Assembly (NCBI GenBank): GCA_023105745.1
Contig: JALGQZ010000015.1
Location: forward strand, 17,708,499-17,772,498
Source of the DNA: Austropuccinia psidii
Taxonomy: Eukaryota > Basidiomycota > Pucciniomycetes > Pucciniales > Sphaerophragmiaceae
Length of the DNA stretch: 64,000 bases
Direction: 5' to 3'
Part shown: positions 50,386 to 61,057 of the stretch, in pieces
Layout of the letters: each line of letters starts with the position of its first letter
Position numbering within the stretch: the first letter of the stretch is position 1
Translations under genes and position numbers: made by a program
The notes under the pieces: generated by a model
The model's input: the letters and a program-made list of their open reading frames with translations, nothing else
Told to the model about the DNA's origin: nothing
Databases searched by the model: none

Positions 50386-52795
50386 AGAATCTTTTGAAGA
50401 TGGAGATGTTTCGCAGTCACGGAATACTCAATAAAACTTAAATTTAAATGGCTCTTTACATATGAGGTAACTTTTCAAGCTTTTAAAATTACAGTAATCA
50501 CAATAATTTTGATTGGAATAAAGTTGAAATTCAATACAGGAAAGAGCAAAATATAGGAATAACCATATTAAACATCAATTATTACTCAAAATCCTTAGAA
50601 ATAATACATATTTCATAATTATAATACTAAAACACTATCTAAAATTATATATTGTCACCTTTTCCACATACTACATCCCGTTCATTTGCACTGGCTTGAT
50701 CAAAAATGCTTTTATTTAATTTTTGGGGGTTTATTTCAAGAAACATCTTAGAAATATTGAATAATTTTATTACTATTTTGAAATGGGTATTTGAAATGTG
50801 TACTTTAATGATAATTAATTATAAATCTTGATGTATTTGTCATTTGATTCAATATTATTGAAGCCTTCCAAAGTACTTTAATGATACCTGTGTGGCTATA
50901 AATCTGAAATTAAAATTGAATATCTGGAAAATATAAGCCATTATCAATGGGTTGTAATGTATTTGGGGCTTTTTGTAAGGTTTGACTATGAAACAATAAG
51001 AAAATATTACAAAAATTTTACTTATTGTACTATGAATGTCCTTATAAAATTGTAAGAATGAAATAATAATAATTATAATAATAAAGAATTATTATAATAA
51101 TGGCGTAAAATAATTGTATTATCAAATAAAGATAATAATATAGTTTATATTATAAAAAAATAATATAATAAAAATAAATATATCAATATTTGATAATTAA
51201 TATATTTATAGCAATTTATTATTGTTACCAAAAAATAATAAATGCATAAGAAATTGTTATTTAATAATAAAAAACAATTCATAACAATAATATTACTAAT
51301 ATTAATGTTATATATTAATATAACTACTAACTATATCCATAAAGAGTTATTAAAGATAATAATATTATAATAAGTGGAAATAACCTACTTTCAAAGATTA
51401 ATATAATAATTTCCGATTAATTAATTCCAAATCAAGTAAATAAAACTGATTTAAATTGTATTTACAAATAAAAATAAAAGAAGTTACAAATATTCTTAAT
51501 TTTACGTGGATTTAGAGTTTTAGAGAGAATTATAACAAAAACAATTGAAAAATTGAGGTAATCATTTCAAGATTGGTTATTGTAATGAATATTATCTTTT
51601 ATATTTAATAAGATAATGAATTCATATATAAAGAATAAGTAAATTACCTTTCAATTCAATGTTTTAATGTTTTTGATGTGTCTGGGGGGGAATAGAGTAA
51701 AAAGAGCTTTATTTATAGTAAAATGTTCCCTCCTAGAGTCCAACAGGTCCTTATTAGACATTTAATGATTTTATCCACTGGAATAAGTCAGTATTTCAAG
51801 GTTTAGTGATGATTACATCATAATTAAACCATCTTACCTCATTATTGCACCATTATTTAGAGTTATCACTTGTAACTCTAAGTCTGTTGACATCATAGGC
51901 TTGGAATAGGCCTAAAATTTGTGTATTTTATTAGTATTAATCATAATCTAATAGTAATAACCAGCTTTATCACTTTTAAAGCTTTTAAACTTAAAATAAG
52001 ATTACAGTGAGTGGTCATAAATGATCAGTTTTAAGCTTAAACTTTGCTAATTAATAACTGTTAAGTTATACATGCCAAAGCTAATTAGATAGTGTATTAT
52101 GATAGCTTAAAATATGATAATCAAACTTCCAAGAGAATTTAAATACATAATTAAAACTCTATTTTTGATGATTTTTCTTGTAACTCATCTTTTCTGTCAA
52201 AATTCACTATTTTAAACTTCAAACCATGATTTCAAGGGGTTGTACCTTGAAGATAATGAAAAAAAGAATTATTCTTCATTTATGAGCTAGTAGAACCTGG
52301 ATATTTACTTTTCTTGAAGTTTGGACCCCTTTCACAACAAAGTGGTAAACAGCTATAGCAATTTTATTCAATAAACCCTTACAAGTAATAACCTTGTTTA
52401 TGAATTGTCAAACAAAGCTTATATCTGTATTCTTATAGTAATTACGTGGTAATTTTCTCTTTGGTTCAACTCTCTATCATGTTTATTTTAAGAGATATGA
52501 GCTAAAACCCAGGAATATATGCACTGACCATAAAAGTCCATATATTCAGGTTATTTCCTTAAATATTGACTTTAAAAATATGAAATAAAAATTTTATATG
52601 TGTAGTTTCTCATGGGGAATCAAATGGTGGAATTTATTTTACCTTTTGTTACATTGTCGTCTGAGATAAATAAGAACTTATGTCTTTTTTATGGTATTTT
52701 TACTTATTATTCATTAATTATTGACTTTAAAGATATTCCATAAAAATGATATATGTGTATTTTATCATGAGTAATCTAATTGTGTAATTCATTTC

Positions 52796-54233
52796 TGTCA
52801 GGCTGAGTCTATATTGAAGTGGTGATAAGAGTATTTACAACTAGAATTATGACTGTGACACGTAGAAAATTGATTAAAAATAAGGGTTTTTGATTTAAAA
52901 GATGATTTATAATATATTTAAAGGGTTCTACTATTGAAGAATAGTGGTGGTGAGCGCTATTGAGAACCCAGGGTGCAATCTTACCAGTTGGGTTACTATA
53001 ATAAGAGTTACAATAATTAAATATATGATTATACCTGTCTATTACCCAAGAGTAAAACTGTTTTTGACAGTTTACTACGTAGGGTATTCAAGAGCAGGAT
53101 GAGGAAAGGTTTTTGGCTGTGAAAAGCCCTCCTTTTATCCTGAAATTGAGGTGGAAAGGCTGCTAGACCTTTCCACGTAGAGGAAGTGAAGATTTTTCAC
53201 TCTCTATGACAGGCTTGTGGTTTGCAAACAGACTGTATACTCTGTATTGGGCTCAGATGTGGTTTTGAAACCACATCTGGGCGGATTTCACCAATACAGG
53301 GTGAAAATTTTCATCTGGGGACCTCACAGCCTGATTCTGACGTGTATGACGCGTAGAATGCTGTACAGAAACTGTATGGGACCCCAGTATTGACTGACAT
53401 ATGAGGTATTGAAGTAAAAACATGCTTCTTTGTCTATTTGACACCTCATATTCATGGTTATGGGATATTATCCCATGGTAAGGCTGTATCTGACAGCAGG
53501 TGGGATTTTGACCTTAAAATGGTCATAACTCTGTCAGTTTTTGAGATATCAAGCTCAACGTTGGTTCATTGAATAGCTCTGTATGAGCTCTACACAATGG
53601 TACCCAACTTGACATGGTTATCATTAGATATGACAACGTTATCCCATGTACAAGTATTTTTGTACATTGGCGTGGTCTGGGCAAAAGCTGTATTAAGCTT
53701 GTTTGGCCAATAACTTCTGTTGTAGTTGAGCTATGAGGAAATGAATGGCACCATCAGATAGCCCTGATTGTGCTTTTTCCAAAAAGACCCCACTTTAGGT
53801 ATCTCACACTAAAACTGTAAAAGTTAGATGAGAGGTGAATGTTTTGTTCACCCTTATTTGGTCTGAATTTGACCATAACTCAAGTAATACTGGTGCTAGC
53901 TCAGTTTGGCTGGTACCATTAGATAGCCCTGGCTTAGAGCTTCATTTTGAATACCCATTTGATGGGGTTAAGCCTCTCCTTCTAGATTTTAGATGAGAGG
54001 TGAAAATTAAGGTTTATGCTCAGCAATAACTTTGAGCAGGAATAACTTTGTTATTTCTTGTCCTATGGTGATGGGACTTATATTTTCAGAAAGAGGTGAG
54101 TTTCCTCTTTCCTTTGATACCTTTTGAGCTGATTTGGCTCAGCTCCATGTTTTGGTGGTATTTTGGCTATACCATTGGTTTATGGTATTTTGGCTGTGAT
54201 GCTTGTGCTCTGGTTTTGAGTCACAGGCTGACA
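52796..54233 (-). repeat. Family III LTR (3' LTR)
   Basis: 1438 bp. It carries the palindrome CAGATGTGGTTT/AAACCACATCTG at 53254-53279 and an AATAACTTTG repeat unit at 54025-54050. The partner LTR lacks one 16-bp unit. The old solo copy also has the ttgagcag block (near 20705), so the partner has probably lost it. Confidence 0.95.
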
Positions 54234-54250
54234 TACCCTCCCTTTAAAAA
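54234..54250 (-). promoter_or_regulatory. Polypurine tract of the family III element
   Basis: On the minus strand AAAGGGAGGGTA abuts the 3' LTR start (TGTCAGCCTG). Confidence 0.75.
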
Positions 54251-54257
54251 AGGCTCA

Positions 54258-57200
54258 TCATGGATGAGACTGTTCAGTACTCCTAGAGGCTCTCAATCTC
54301 CTTAAATGAAGGTTTCCATCTGGTATGGCATCCTCTGCCAACCATTTGTCTTTGTCAGCTGTCTGGTTCTTGAATCCGACTAGATATTGTCTCTGATCCT
54401 TCCCATTAAGTCTGATTTTTCTGGCCCTGATGATTTTACTCACAGGTCCAGGAGAGTCTTCTACTTCCACTATTTCTGGTGGAGTGATGTTTCTCTTCCT
54501 GGAGGGGAATTTATCCTCCTCTGTTTGGAAGTATGGTTTGACCAGGCTTACTGGAAAGACTGGGTGTTTCCTAGAAAACTCCTCAGTGAGCTTGACCTCT
54601 ACTGCATTCTTCCCTATCAACTTAATGATAGTGAAGGGCCCTACAAATGAGTCTCTCATCTTCTTGGGTCCTTTGAGATTGTTAAAGTTCAGTGTAGACA
54701 CTAACACCTGGTCCCCTTCCTTGAAGTCAGGTTCCATATGTGATTTGTCCCACCTCTGCTTGTTATACTCTTTGGCCTCAGCTATGCATTTAGCAGCAGT
54801 ATCACAGGCTTTCTTCCACATATCATGGAAGTCTTTGGCTGTGGGGTGGATGTTCAGAAGATTTTTCTTCAAGTGATCCACAGGTAACAGGGGATTCCAC
54901 CCTTTCTCTACCAGTGCAGGTGTTTTTCCTGTGGTAGAGTGCTGGCTTGTATTATAAGCCAGTTGGACTGCTGGTAAGAGGGTGACCCAATCATGGGTGT
55001 ATCCCTCATGGTCCTTGTATTCCATGCCATAGGCACAGAACCTCCTGAGGATGTCCTCCATTGTTTGGATCATCCTCTCAGCTAGGCCATCTGTTTGTGG
55101 ATGGTAAGCTGTGGAAAAAGCAAGCTTGGTGTCAAGCATGTCATATAAATTGGTCCAAAATTCAGATGTGAATTTTGGGTCCCTGTCACCAATTATGATT
55201 CTAGGGACTCCACAGGTGGATATAATGTTATTCCAAAATAACAGAGCAGTGTCCATGGCTGTGTTCTCTTTATGGCATGGTAGACATCTCATGCTCTTGC
55301 TGAACCTATCAACTATGATTAAGCAGGCATTGTAGTTTTCTTTGCCTCCTGGGACAAGTCCTGTGACCCAGTCCATGTTGATGGTTTCCCATGGGTGTTT
55401 GGGTTCTTCTATGTGTTGAAGCAACCCATATTTCTTCCCATGCTTTCTATTTGCCTTTTGGCATCTCTCACAAGTGTTGATGTATTCACTCAACTCTTGC
55501 TCCCACTTGGGCCACCAAGCTGTGCTTGCTACCCTCTCTTTAGTCCTGTCCTCACTCATGTGTCCCATGTAGGGGCAGTCATGGCATTCCTGCAGGATTA
55601 AAGAGATGTGGTCTCTGTCTATCACTGTGAGTGCACTGGTGTGCTTTTCTCTGTGATAAATCAGGCCATCTATAAGGAAGAATTTATTGTCCTTATAGGC
55701 CCTCAACCAGGGTTCCTCCAGCTGGGTTTCCAGTTCTGGGCTCCTGTATTTTTGTTGAAGGAGTTGGAGTAGTATGCTACACTGTTTGTATTTAGCATAT
55801 GATTTCAGTACTGCATTAAAAAATTCATTGTGCAGTTCTGAGGAACTTATTCCCAGTATGGGGGTTTCTGTCCCTTGTGAATCAGTGTTTCCACTGTCAA
55901 GGGTACCACTCCCTGGTGCCCATTCAGAGAATCTGAAGTTCTTCTTCCTATTTATTTCCATAAAATGGATAGGAATTTTTGCAGCAACTTCAGGGTCATA
56001 AGCTGGATTGCTTTTGACATTGTCCAGTGGCCATCTGCTAAGGCGGTCTGCATTGGTATGGCTTTTACCTTCTTTGTATATGATGGTCATGTTCCCTCTA
56101 TACTCCTGGATGGCTATTTGCCATCTCAGCATGTGTCTATTAGTAGTCTTCATGTTTAGTAAAGACTTCAAGGCTGTGCAGTCTGTGTAGAATTCAAAGA
56201 CTGCACCCTCCAAATAATAATGGAGTTTTTCTAGAGCCCAGACTAGACATAGACATTCTGTCTGGGTGGCCCCATACCTGGCTTCTGAATCTTTCAGCTG
56301 CCTGGAGATGTAACATATTACACCTTCCCTTGGTTCACCATCCACAATTTGTCTTTGGTGAAGGGCTGCTCCCAAGCCTTGGCTGCATGCTGCATCTATA
56401 TATAGCTTGAATGGTAGTTCAAAGTCAGGCAAGATGAGCACAGGTGCATTTGTGAGTTCATATTTGATCCTCTCATATGCATCCCTCCTTTCCTTGGTTA
56501 TTTCAAAAACTACATCTCTTGAGCATAACTTGTATAAACTACTAGTTATGTGGGCAAAGTTTTTGATGTGGTTTCTATAGTAGCTAGCAAATCCAAGGAA
56601 AGATTGCATCTCTTTGATGTTCTTTGGTACTGGCTTTTGCAGTACTGCTGCTACTTTGTGCTGGTCAATTGCCAGACTAAGGCCTGAGACTTTGTGTCCT
56701 AGAGCTAGTAGCTCTTGTTGGCCAAAATTACACTTTTTAAGTGAAATTTTCAGATTAATGGGTGTACATTTACTTAGCACTCTGTCTATGTATTGTACAT
56801 GGTCTTCCCATGTCTCTGAGTATATAATGATATCATCAATATATACTACCATCCAGCCTTCCATTATTTCTTCTTGAAATATGGTGTCCATCATCCTTTG
56901 GAAGTGGGCTGGTGCATTCTTGATGCCAAATGGCATCCTGGTGTACTCATATATGCCCATATGGCATATTATTCTGAGCAACTTCATGGAGTTTGGTTTA
57001 ACTCCATTTTGGTGGAAGCCTTTCATACAATCCATCTTGGTTATGTATTTGGCTTTGGCCAGTTTATCCAAGGCATGAGGTATCCTTGGTATAGGGTACC
57101 TGTCTGCTTTTGTGTAGTTATTCAGGGCTCTGAAGTCTCCACACAATCTAGACTTGCCATCATGCCAGGTGATCAGGACAGGAGTGGTGATTTCCACTAT

Positions 57201-58604
57201 TTCATTATGTCCAATCTTCCTGATGACATCCATGTCCAGGAGTTCATTGATGTGTTTTTCAATTTCTTTCCTGGTTTCCAGACTTGCTGGATAAGGAGGT
57301 CTCCTCAGCATGGGTGGATAAGGTCTTTCCACATCCAGATATAGTTCTATATCATGGCCTTTAATCTTACCTAGTGGCTCTTCACCAATGGCAAATGCTT
57401 GTCTGTTCTTCCTCAGCATCTTCAGTAAACTTAGTTTTTGTTTACTGGTGAGGGTAGTGCTAAACTGTCCCTCCTTGAATTCCTTCAAGAGTTCTTCTAG
57501 TGGATCCTGTGAAGATATGTGGTATATGTCAAGTGAAAATTTCTTTTCCTTGTTGGTACCAATGGTAATGTGCCTGTTTTTACTGTTGTAAATATCTATG
57601 CCATACATCCTCTGGTAGTCTGTTCCCAGTAAAAACCCTTGGATGTGGGCATCTTCAAGCACTACAAACTCTGGGTTAAGTCTGATATTACCCTTCCTGT
57701 GGGGTATAATTATCTCTTTGATAATTGTCCCAATGGAAGTCATCTTCCCTGATGCACTTTTGAAGTTCCTTGCCTTAGTGGGCAAGAGCTGCTTTTCCCA
57801 GTTTGGGAAGTGGTTATCCAGATAATTTCTGGCCACTATGGAGCAATGTGCTCCACTGTCAATGATCAGTGGGTGCTGAGCATTGTCAATACATACAGTC
57901 ATTTTTGTGGCTGTTCCATGTATATATGCCATTCCTTTGGTTGGTGTAACCAGGAATGTTTGTGCATCTTGTGTGTGTTTGCACAAGTTCTTGTTGGCAG
58001 TGTCCTGTGGCATGCCTGCTTCTAGCTGTATATCCTGGATTTCCAATGGGGTTTCCTCTTGGTATTCCACTAGAAATTCCTCTCTTGGGTCTTGATCATC
58101 ATCAGATTGTTCTCTGATGGCATCTCCCATAGAGTCTAATTCAGAATCCTCTGTTGGAGGTTCTTCTTCAGGGACTTTTTCTATAGCATAGACTTTTTTC
58201 TTTGCTTTTGGACAGTTGTTGGAATAGTGGTCTGTTGAACCACAATTGTGACAAGAATTCTTCTTCTTTGCCACTTCTGCCACTCTTTCTCTGGTTTTGT
58301 CTTTAAACTCCACCCTGAAAGGTTGTTTCTCTTTGAAACTACTGCTCTTATATGGGGTGAATTTCCCTATATTTGTCCTCTTCCTTATGTCTTGTAAGGT
58401 ATTGGCTATGTCATCTAGAGTGCAATTTTGGTTGCATCTGCATTTCACTGCATGCTCTAATTCTCCTGGCAGTTGTGTCAGAAGTTTGTGATTCCTCATC
58501 TGGATGTTCATCTGAGGATCAATGGCTTTAAGTCTTTTAGACTGTCTGAGACACCACTCATATGGATCTTTGTCCACAGAGTATTTGTCATTTTCAAATG
58601 ACAT
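54258..58604 (-). CDS. Family III Gag C-terminus and Pol polyprotein, 1448 residues
   Basis: A single open frame continuing gag after the TAA at 58635-58637. Zinc knuckle CX2CX4HX4C at C118, C121, H126, C131. An acidic linker follows. Protease DSG at 249-251. RT with GDFRALN near 490, [15 protein letters not shown] near 560 and YIDD at 588-591. RNase H acids D737, E783, D808, D853. Integrase zinc finger H1008, H1015, C1045, C1048 and catalytic triad D1078, D1140, E1176 (D-x35-E spacing). GPF module near 1322-1324. C-terminal chromodomain about 1388-1435 ([17 protein letters not shown]). Known roles: maturation, reverse transcription, RNA removal, integration, chromatin targeting. ATG 58604 lies inside the capsid homology and is unlikely to be the natural start; ten open codons separate it from the TAA. 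Confidence 0.93.
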   Translation of the reverse strand: MSFENDKYSVDKDPYEWCLRQSKRLKAIDPQMNIQMRNHKLLTQLPGELEHAVKCRCNQNCTLDDIANTLQDIRKRTNIGKFTPYKSSSFKEKQPFRVEFKDKTRERVAEVAKKKNSCHNCGSTDHYSNNCPKAKKKVYAIEKVPEEEPPTEDSELDSMGDAIREQSDDDQDPREEFLVEYQEETPLEIQDIQLEAGMPQDTANKNLCKHTQDAQTFLVTPTKGMAYIHGTATKMTVCIDNAQHPLIIDSGAHCSIVARNYLDNHFPNWEKQLLPTKARNFKSASGKMTSIGTIIKEIIIPHRKGNIRLNPEFVVLEDAHIQGFLLGTDYQRMYGIDIYNSKNRHITIGTNKEKKFSLDIYHISSQDPLEELLKEFKEGQFSTTLTSKQKLSLLKMLRKNRQAFAIGEEPLGKIKGHDIELYLDVERPYPPMLRRPPYPASLETRKEIEKHINELLDMDVIRKIGHNEIVEITTPVLITWHDGKSRLCGDFRALNNYTKADRYPIPRIPHALDKLAKAKYITKMDCMKGFHQNGVKPNSMKLLRIICHMGIYEYTRMPFGIKNAPAHFQRMMDTIFQEEIMEGWMVVYIDDIIIYSETWEDHVQYIDRVLSKCTPINLKISLKKCNFGQQELLALGHKVSGLSLAIDQHKVAAVLQKPVPKNIKEMQSFLGFASYYRNHIKNFAHITSSLYKLCSRDVVFEITKERRDAYERIKYELTNAPVLILPDFELPFKLYIDAACSQGLGAALHQRQIVDGEPREGVICYISRQLKDSEARYGATQTECLCLVWALEKLHYYLEGAVFEFYTDCTALKSLLNMKTTNRHMLRWQIAIQEYRGNMTIIYKEGKSHTNADRLSRWPLDNVKSNPAYDPEVAAKIPIHFMEINRKKNFRFSEWAPGSGTLDSGNTDSQGTETPILGISSSELHNEFFNAVLKSYAKYKQCSILLQLLQQKYRSPELETQLEEPWLRAYKDNKFFLIDGLIYHREKHTSALTVIDRDHISLILQECHDCPYMGHMSEDRTKERVASTAWWPKWEQELSEYINTCERCQKANRKHGKKYGLLQHIEEPKHPWETINMDWVTGLVPGGKENYNACLIIVDRFSKSMRCLPCHKENTAMDTALLFWNNIISTCGVPRIIIGDRDPKFTSEFWTNLYDMLDTKLAFSTAYHPQTDGLAERMIQTMEDILRRFCAYGMEYKDHEGYTHDWVTLLPAVQLAYNTSQHSTTGKTPALVEKGWNPLLPVDHLKKNLLNIHPTAKDFHDMWKKACDTAAKCIAEAKEYNKQRWDKSHMEPDFKEGDQVLVSTLNFNNLKGPKKMRDSFVGPFTIIKLIGKNAVEVKLTEEFSRKHPVFPVSLVKPYFQTEEDKFPSRKRNITPPEIVEVEDSPGPVSKIIRARKIRLNGKDQRQYLVGFKNQTADKDKWLAEDAIPDGNLHLRRLRASRSTEQSHP

Positions 58605-58634
58605 GGTCTTTTGCCATATCCAAGTTGCATTACT

Positions 58635-59867
58635 TTACTTTTGGATTATTTGACTCTTCCACCATGGCCAGTTTCTTCTGCCATGGATTTCTTTCATTTC
58701 TGTATACCATATACTTGCATGACCTTTAAATGCAGTATTCAATCTAGCAGTAATCCAGTAGTCTGGTATGCTTGGTACATCAATGAAGAGTCCATCAATA
58801 TAATCTATGAGTTCCATATGATCATATTCTCCTGATCCAGAGAATTTGGACCAGTTTGAGGCCTCAGGAAGCTGTTTTAAGGCTTCCTTCTCTGAATAAG
58901 ACATGCCATCTCCATCCTGGTATTGTGATGGAGATCTTGCCTTATTCAACAACATGGCATCTGGTTTGATTTCATCTGGTTGATATGGATTCTCCATAGC
59001 TTGGCCTTGTGGTTGGGGCTTTAAGCTATGGTAGGCATTAAACAATTTGTTAATATCTTGATCCAGACACTCCCTGTCCCTTGTGCTGTGGTGTTGTTCT
59101 TCAAAGACTTGGTTCAGTCTTTTGTTGGATTCTTCAGAGGCTTTGCTCAGTTGAGCATATCCTTCTTGAAGATTCTTAACTATTTGTTCCAAGGAGGCTT
59201 GAGTTTGTCTCATCCTCTCTTGGCTAGCTTTAATTTCTGCAAACTGCTTTGCAGATTGTTCAGCATATTGGGACACTTGTAACCACAGTGTATCACTGTT
59301 AATGTTACTCTCAGATGTGACAATGTTATTTTCAGTCTGAGTGGGGGTAATGTTTCTATTACTAGGACTACTGATTCTAGAGTGGTTTACAACTACTTCT
59401 GGTTCTTGTGTACTTCCTTTACCAAATCCAACAGCTTCTGGATCATGGGGTCTGACTCTTTCCTCCTCTGGTTGAAGGAGGTTTTGTTCTTGCCCTTGTT
59501 TCCTTGTCTTCTCCTGGAAACTTCCTGGAATTGTGAAGAATTGTGACTCTTGGCCACTGATCTGCTGGTGTCTGAATGGTGTGAAGCCACTGGAGAGTTG
59601 ATTTGGCCTGCTCCTTGTGAACCTGAAGGAATCTGAGTAGGCCCTGTCTGGGTCAACTGCTCTTCTATAGCTAGGATAGTGGCTTGATTCTCCCTTATCC
59701 TCTGTGCCCTTGCCTCCAGGAGTCTGTGCTGCCTGGTAGGATTCCAACCTTTGGTGATTACCATAAGGTCTTTGAAGTCTATCTCTTTGAGACAGATCTT
59801 CTGGCAACTTGATCCCAGTTCTGCCCAGTGAGCTGCTAGGTTGAACCTCTTGTTGTCTATGCTCCAT
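58635..59867 (-). CDS. Family III Gag, frame B (410 codons)
   Basis: Structural Gag protein. ATG at 59867, and about 20 more open codons lie upstream without a stop. Residues 1-190 are Ser/Gln/Arg-rich and low complexity. Residues about 195-258 look like a coiled coil. Residues 335-410 are the capsid-like domain (SKFSGSGEYDHMEL, WYTEMKEIHGRRNWPWWK), aligning with the family I and II gags. It ends at TAA exactly where relatives have a Trp codon, and the same frame goes on into the 1448-codon Gag-Pol. The first 475 bases overlap frame A. Translation may be reached by a -1 shift from frame A or from its own ATG. Confidence 0.85.
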   Translation of the reverse strand: MEHRQQEVQPSSSLGRTGIKLPEDLSQRDRLQRPYGNHQRLESYQAAQTPGGKGTEDKGESSHYPSYRRAVDPDRAYSDSFRFTRSRPNQLSSGFTPFRHQQISGQESQFFTIPGSFQEKTRKQGQEQNLLQPEEERVRPHDPEAVGFGKGSTQEPEVVVNHSRISSPSNRNITPTQTENNIVTSESNINSDTLWLQVSQYAEQSAKQFAEIKASQERMRQTQASLEQIVKNLQEGYAQLSKASEESNKRLNQVFEEQHHSTRDRECLDQDINKLFNAYHSLKPQPQGQAMENPYQPDEIKPDAMLLNKARSPSQYQDGDGMSYSEKEALKQLPEASNWSKFSGSGEYDHMELIDYIDGLFIDVPSIPDYWITARLNTAFKGHASIWYTEMKEIHGRRNWPWWKSQIIQK

Positions 59868-60127
59868 TGAAATAAATCTTTGAGGAGTTGGTGGATCTGA
59901 AGAACTTGATCTATATCCTTCCAGTCCTCTGGTTTGAGGTTTCTGTTAAATTGGAGTGTGAATGGCAAGGTTGATATTATCTCCCTCATTGTTTTGCCAT
60001 CCACCACTGTGTCCAGGGTGTCCTCTTTCAGGTCTTCTGGTTCTGGACAATCCTCCTCTATCCTCTGGCTGGTTCCTTTGGAAGCCAAGGTCTCTGAGGT
60101 ATACAGGGGACATATCAGTGTTTGCAA
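59393..60127 (-). CDS. Family III frame A protein (Gag-related, function unknown)
   Basis: Open frame of 244 codons with no ATG at the 5' end (TTG; first ATG is codon 47). Removing the putative intron 60094-60161 joins it in frame to the mini-exon 60162-60461, giving about 333 codons from a splice-made ATG. Residues about 81-130 hold the part shared with frame A of families I and II: LFQWSIDNKRFNLAAHWAEL, then TKGWNP. After that come a basic Lys/Arg-rich region and a Leu-rich C-terminus (IQKLLDLVKEVHK). It overlaps frame B over 59393-59867; a -1 slip would join A to B. No known domain recognised. Confidence 0.6.
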   Translation of the reverse strand: MQTLICPLYTSETLASKGTSQRIEEDCPEPEDLKEDTLDTVVDGKTMREIISTLPFTLQFNRNLKPEDWKDIDQVLQIHQLLKDLFQWSIDNKRFNLAAHWAELGSSCQKICLKEIDFKDLMVITKGWNPTRQHRLLEARAQRIRENQATILAIEEQLTQTGPTQIPSGSQGAGQINSPVASHHSDTSRSVAKSHNSSQFQEVSRRRQGNKGKNKTSFNQRRKESDPMIQKLLDLVKEVHKNQK

Positions 60128-60161
60128 GCAGTCAAAAACTTTATGTTCCTAGGGTATTTAC
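60094..60161 (-). other. Candidate second intron of family III gag
   Basis: Minus strand AAAG before GTAAATACC at 60161 and TATACCTCAG ending at 60094, 68 bp. Splicing leaves one base from the mini-exon plus two from the next exon as a codon and continues exactly in frame A. Inferred from phase and borders only. Confidence 0.45.
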
Positions 60162-60461
60162 CTTTGACTGTGCCTTGTACAAATTTACTGTCTGCTGACT
60201 TGGGCAGTTTGCCTTTGGAAGTTACAACTGGGTTAATAATTGTAATCTTTCCTGTACAAGTGGTTAAGGTTGGTTTACCTTGTATGGATGCAAAGTTTTG
60301 TGGTTTTCTACTTCTCTGAGTGGCTATTGGTGTCCACTTCTTGGCTGTGACGAGACCTTCACTGTGCCTCTTTCCTTTGCCCTTGCTGCCCTCTGGTTCT
60401 GAGGGTGTCACGGGTGTGTTGGCCTGTGACTGGGTCTCAAGTGGGATGTAATTTTCTTCCA
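60162..60461 (-). other. Leader mini-exon of the family III element
   Basis: On the minus strand TGATTTCAG precedes TG-GAA-GAA and 99 open codons (EGSKGKGKRHSEG, basic and Pro/Thr-rich) to a donor AAAG before GTAAAT. Same border and phase as the mini-exons at 6340-6456, 16078-16194 and 27833-28006, but longer. Confidence 0.6.
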
Positions 60462-61010
60462 CTGAAATCAAGGCAGAAAAAGGGAGGACTTATGTCAGTT
60501 AAGACTTCTTAAAAATGCTGGTTTTGCACGTCTAAGATGGGCCTCTGGGCTTGTATGTTACTACAATGTGCCCTGTATAATGACAGTGTAATTGAATCAA
60601 CAATTCTACGTCAGAATTACAGCTTTTGGTACCCTGTCACACTGTTTGTGTGCCAGTATCCCACAGATACACTTGTGGTTTTCAAGTGTATTCTGTACAG
60701 GTGGTTTGTATAAGTGTTATTGAGTTAACAATACACTTAATCCACACCTCAACTGATGGTTTTTCAGTCAGAGGTGTCCTTATTCAGTCAAGAATACAGG
60801 ACTTATTGATGGCTTATGTGTTTTTTATATACAAAACACGCCAAAAATAGTTATATTCAGTGGGTATTAGCCACGTGAAAAATACTCTTATAATATGAGT
60901 ATATATATAAAAAAGGATAAATATATATAAAATATATATTTAAATAGAGAAATTACGCCTAAAAAAGATAAAATACTGGTTAATAAGTCATAAAGAGAGA
61001 AAAGACTTAC
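60462..61010 (-). other. Candidate leader intron of the family III element
   Basis: Donor CCTTATAA before GTAAGTC (exon ends at 61011 with A) and acceptor TGATTTCAG at 60462; 549 bp. Joining A to TG would create the ATG. The donor surroundings are shared with the family II element (TTATAA before GTGAGG at 27755). Confidence 0.55.
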
Positions 61011-61039
61011 TTATAAGGTCCAAAAAAAAGATTTAAAAC

Positions 61040-61057
61040 ACGGCCAGGCCCCCAAAA
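61040..61057 (-). promoter_or_regulatory. Primer-binding site of the family III element
   Basis: Minus strand TTTTGGGGGCCTGGCCGTG directly follows the 5' LTR. The TGGGGGCCTGGCCGT core is identical to that of the deleted family I element. Confidence 0.75.

Noticed and set aside
50974..51420. Dense short AT-rich repeats that could suggest a CRISPR-like or satellite array
   Set aside because: No regular unit or spacing; it is the low-complexity part of the family IV LTR.
53253..53444. Open frame of 63 codons on the minus strand repeated at 61515-61706
   Set aside because: Identical only because both lie in the paired family III LTRs; it spans the palindrome and resembles no protein.
56614..57344. 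Plus-strand frames opposite the family III pol (up to 156 codons), and similar ones at 5526-6013 and 29623-30156
   Set aside because: Antisense shadows of the pol and gag coding sequence.
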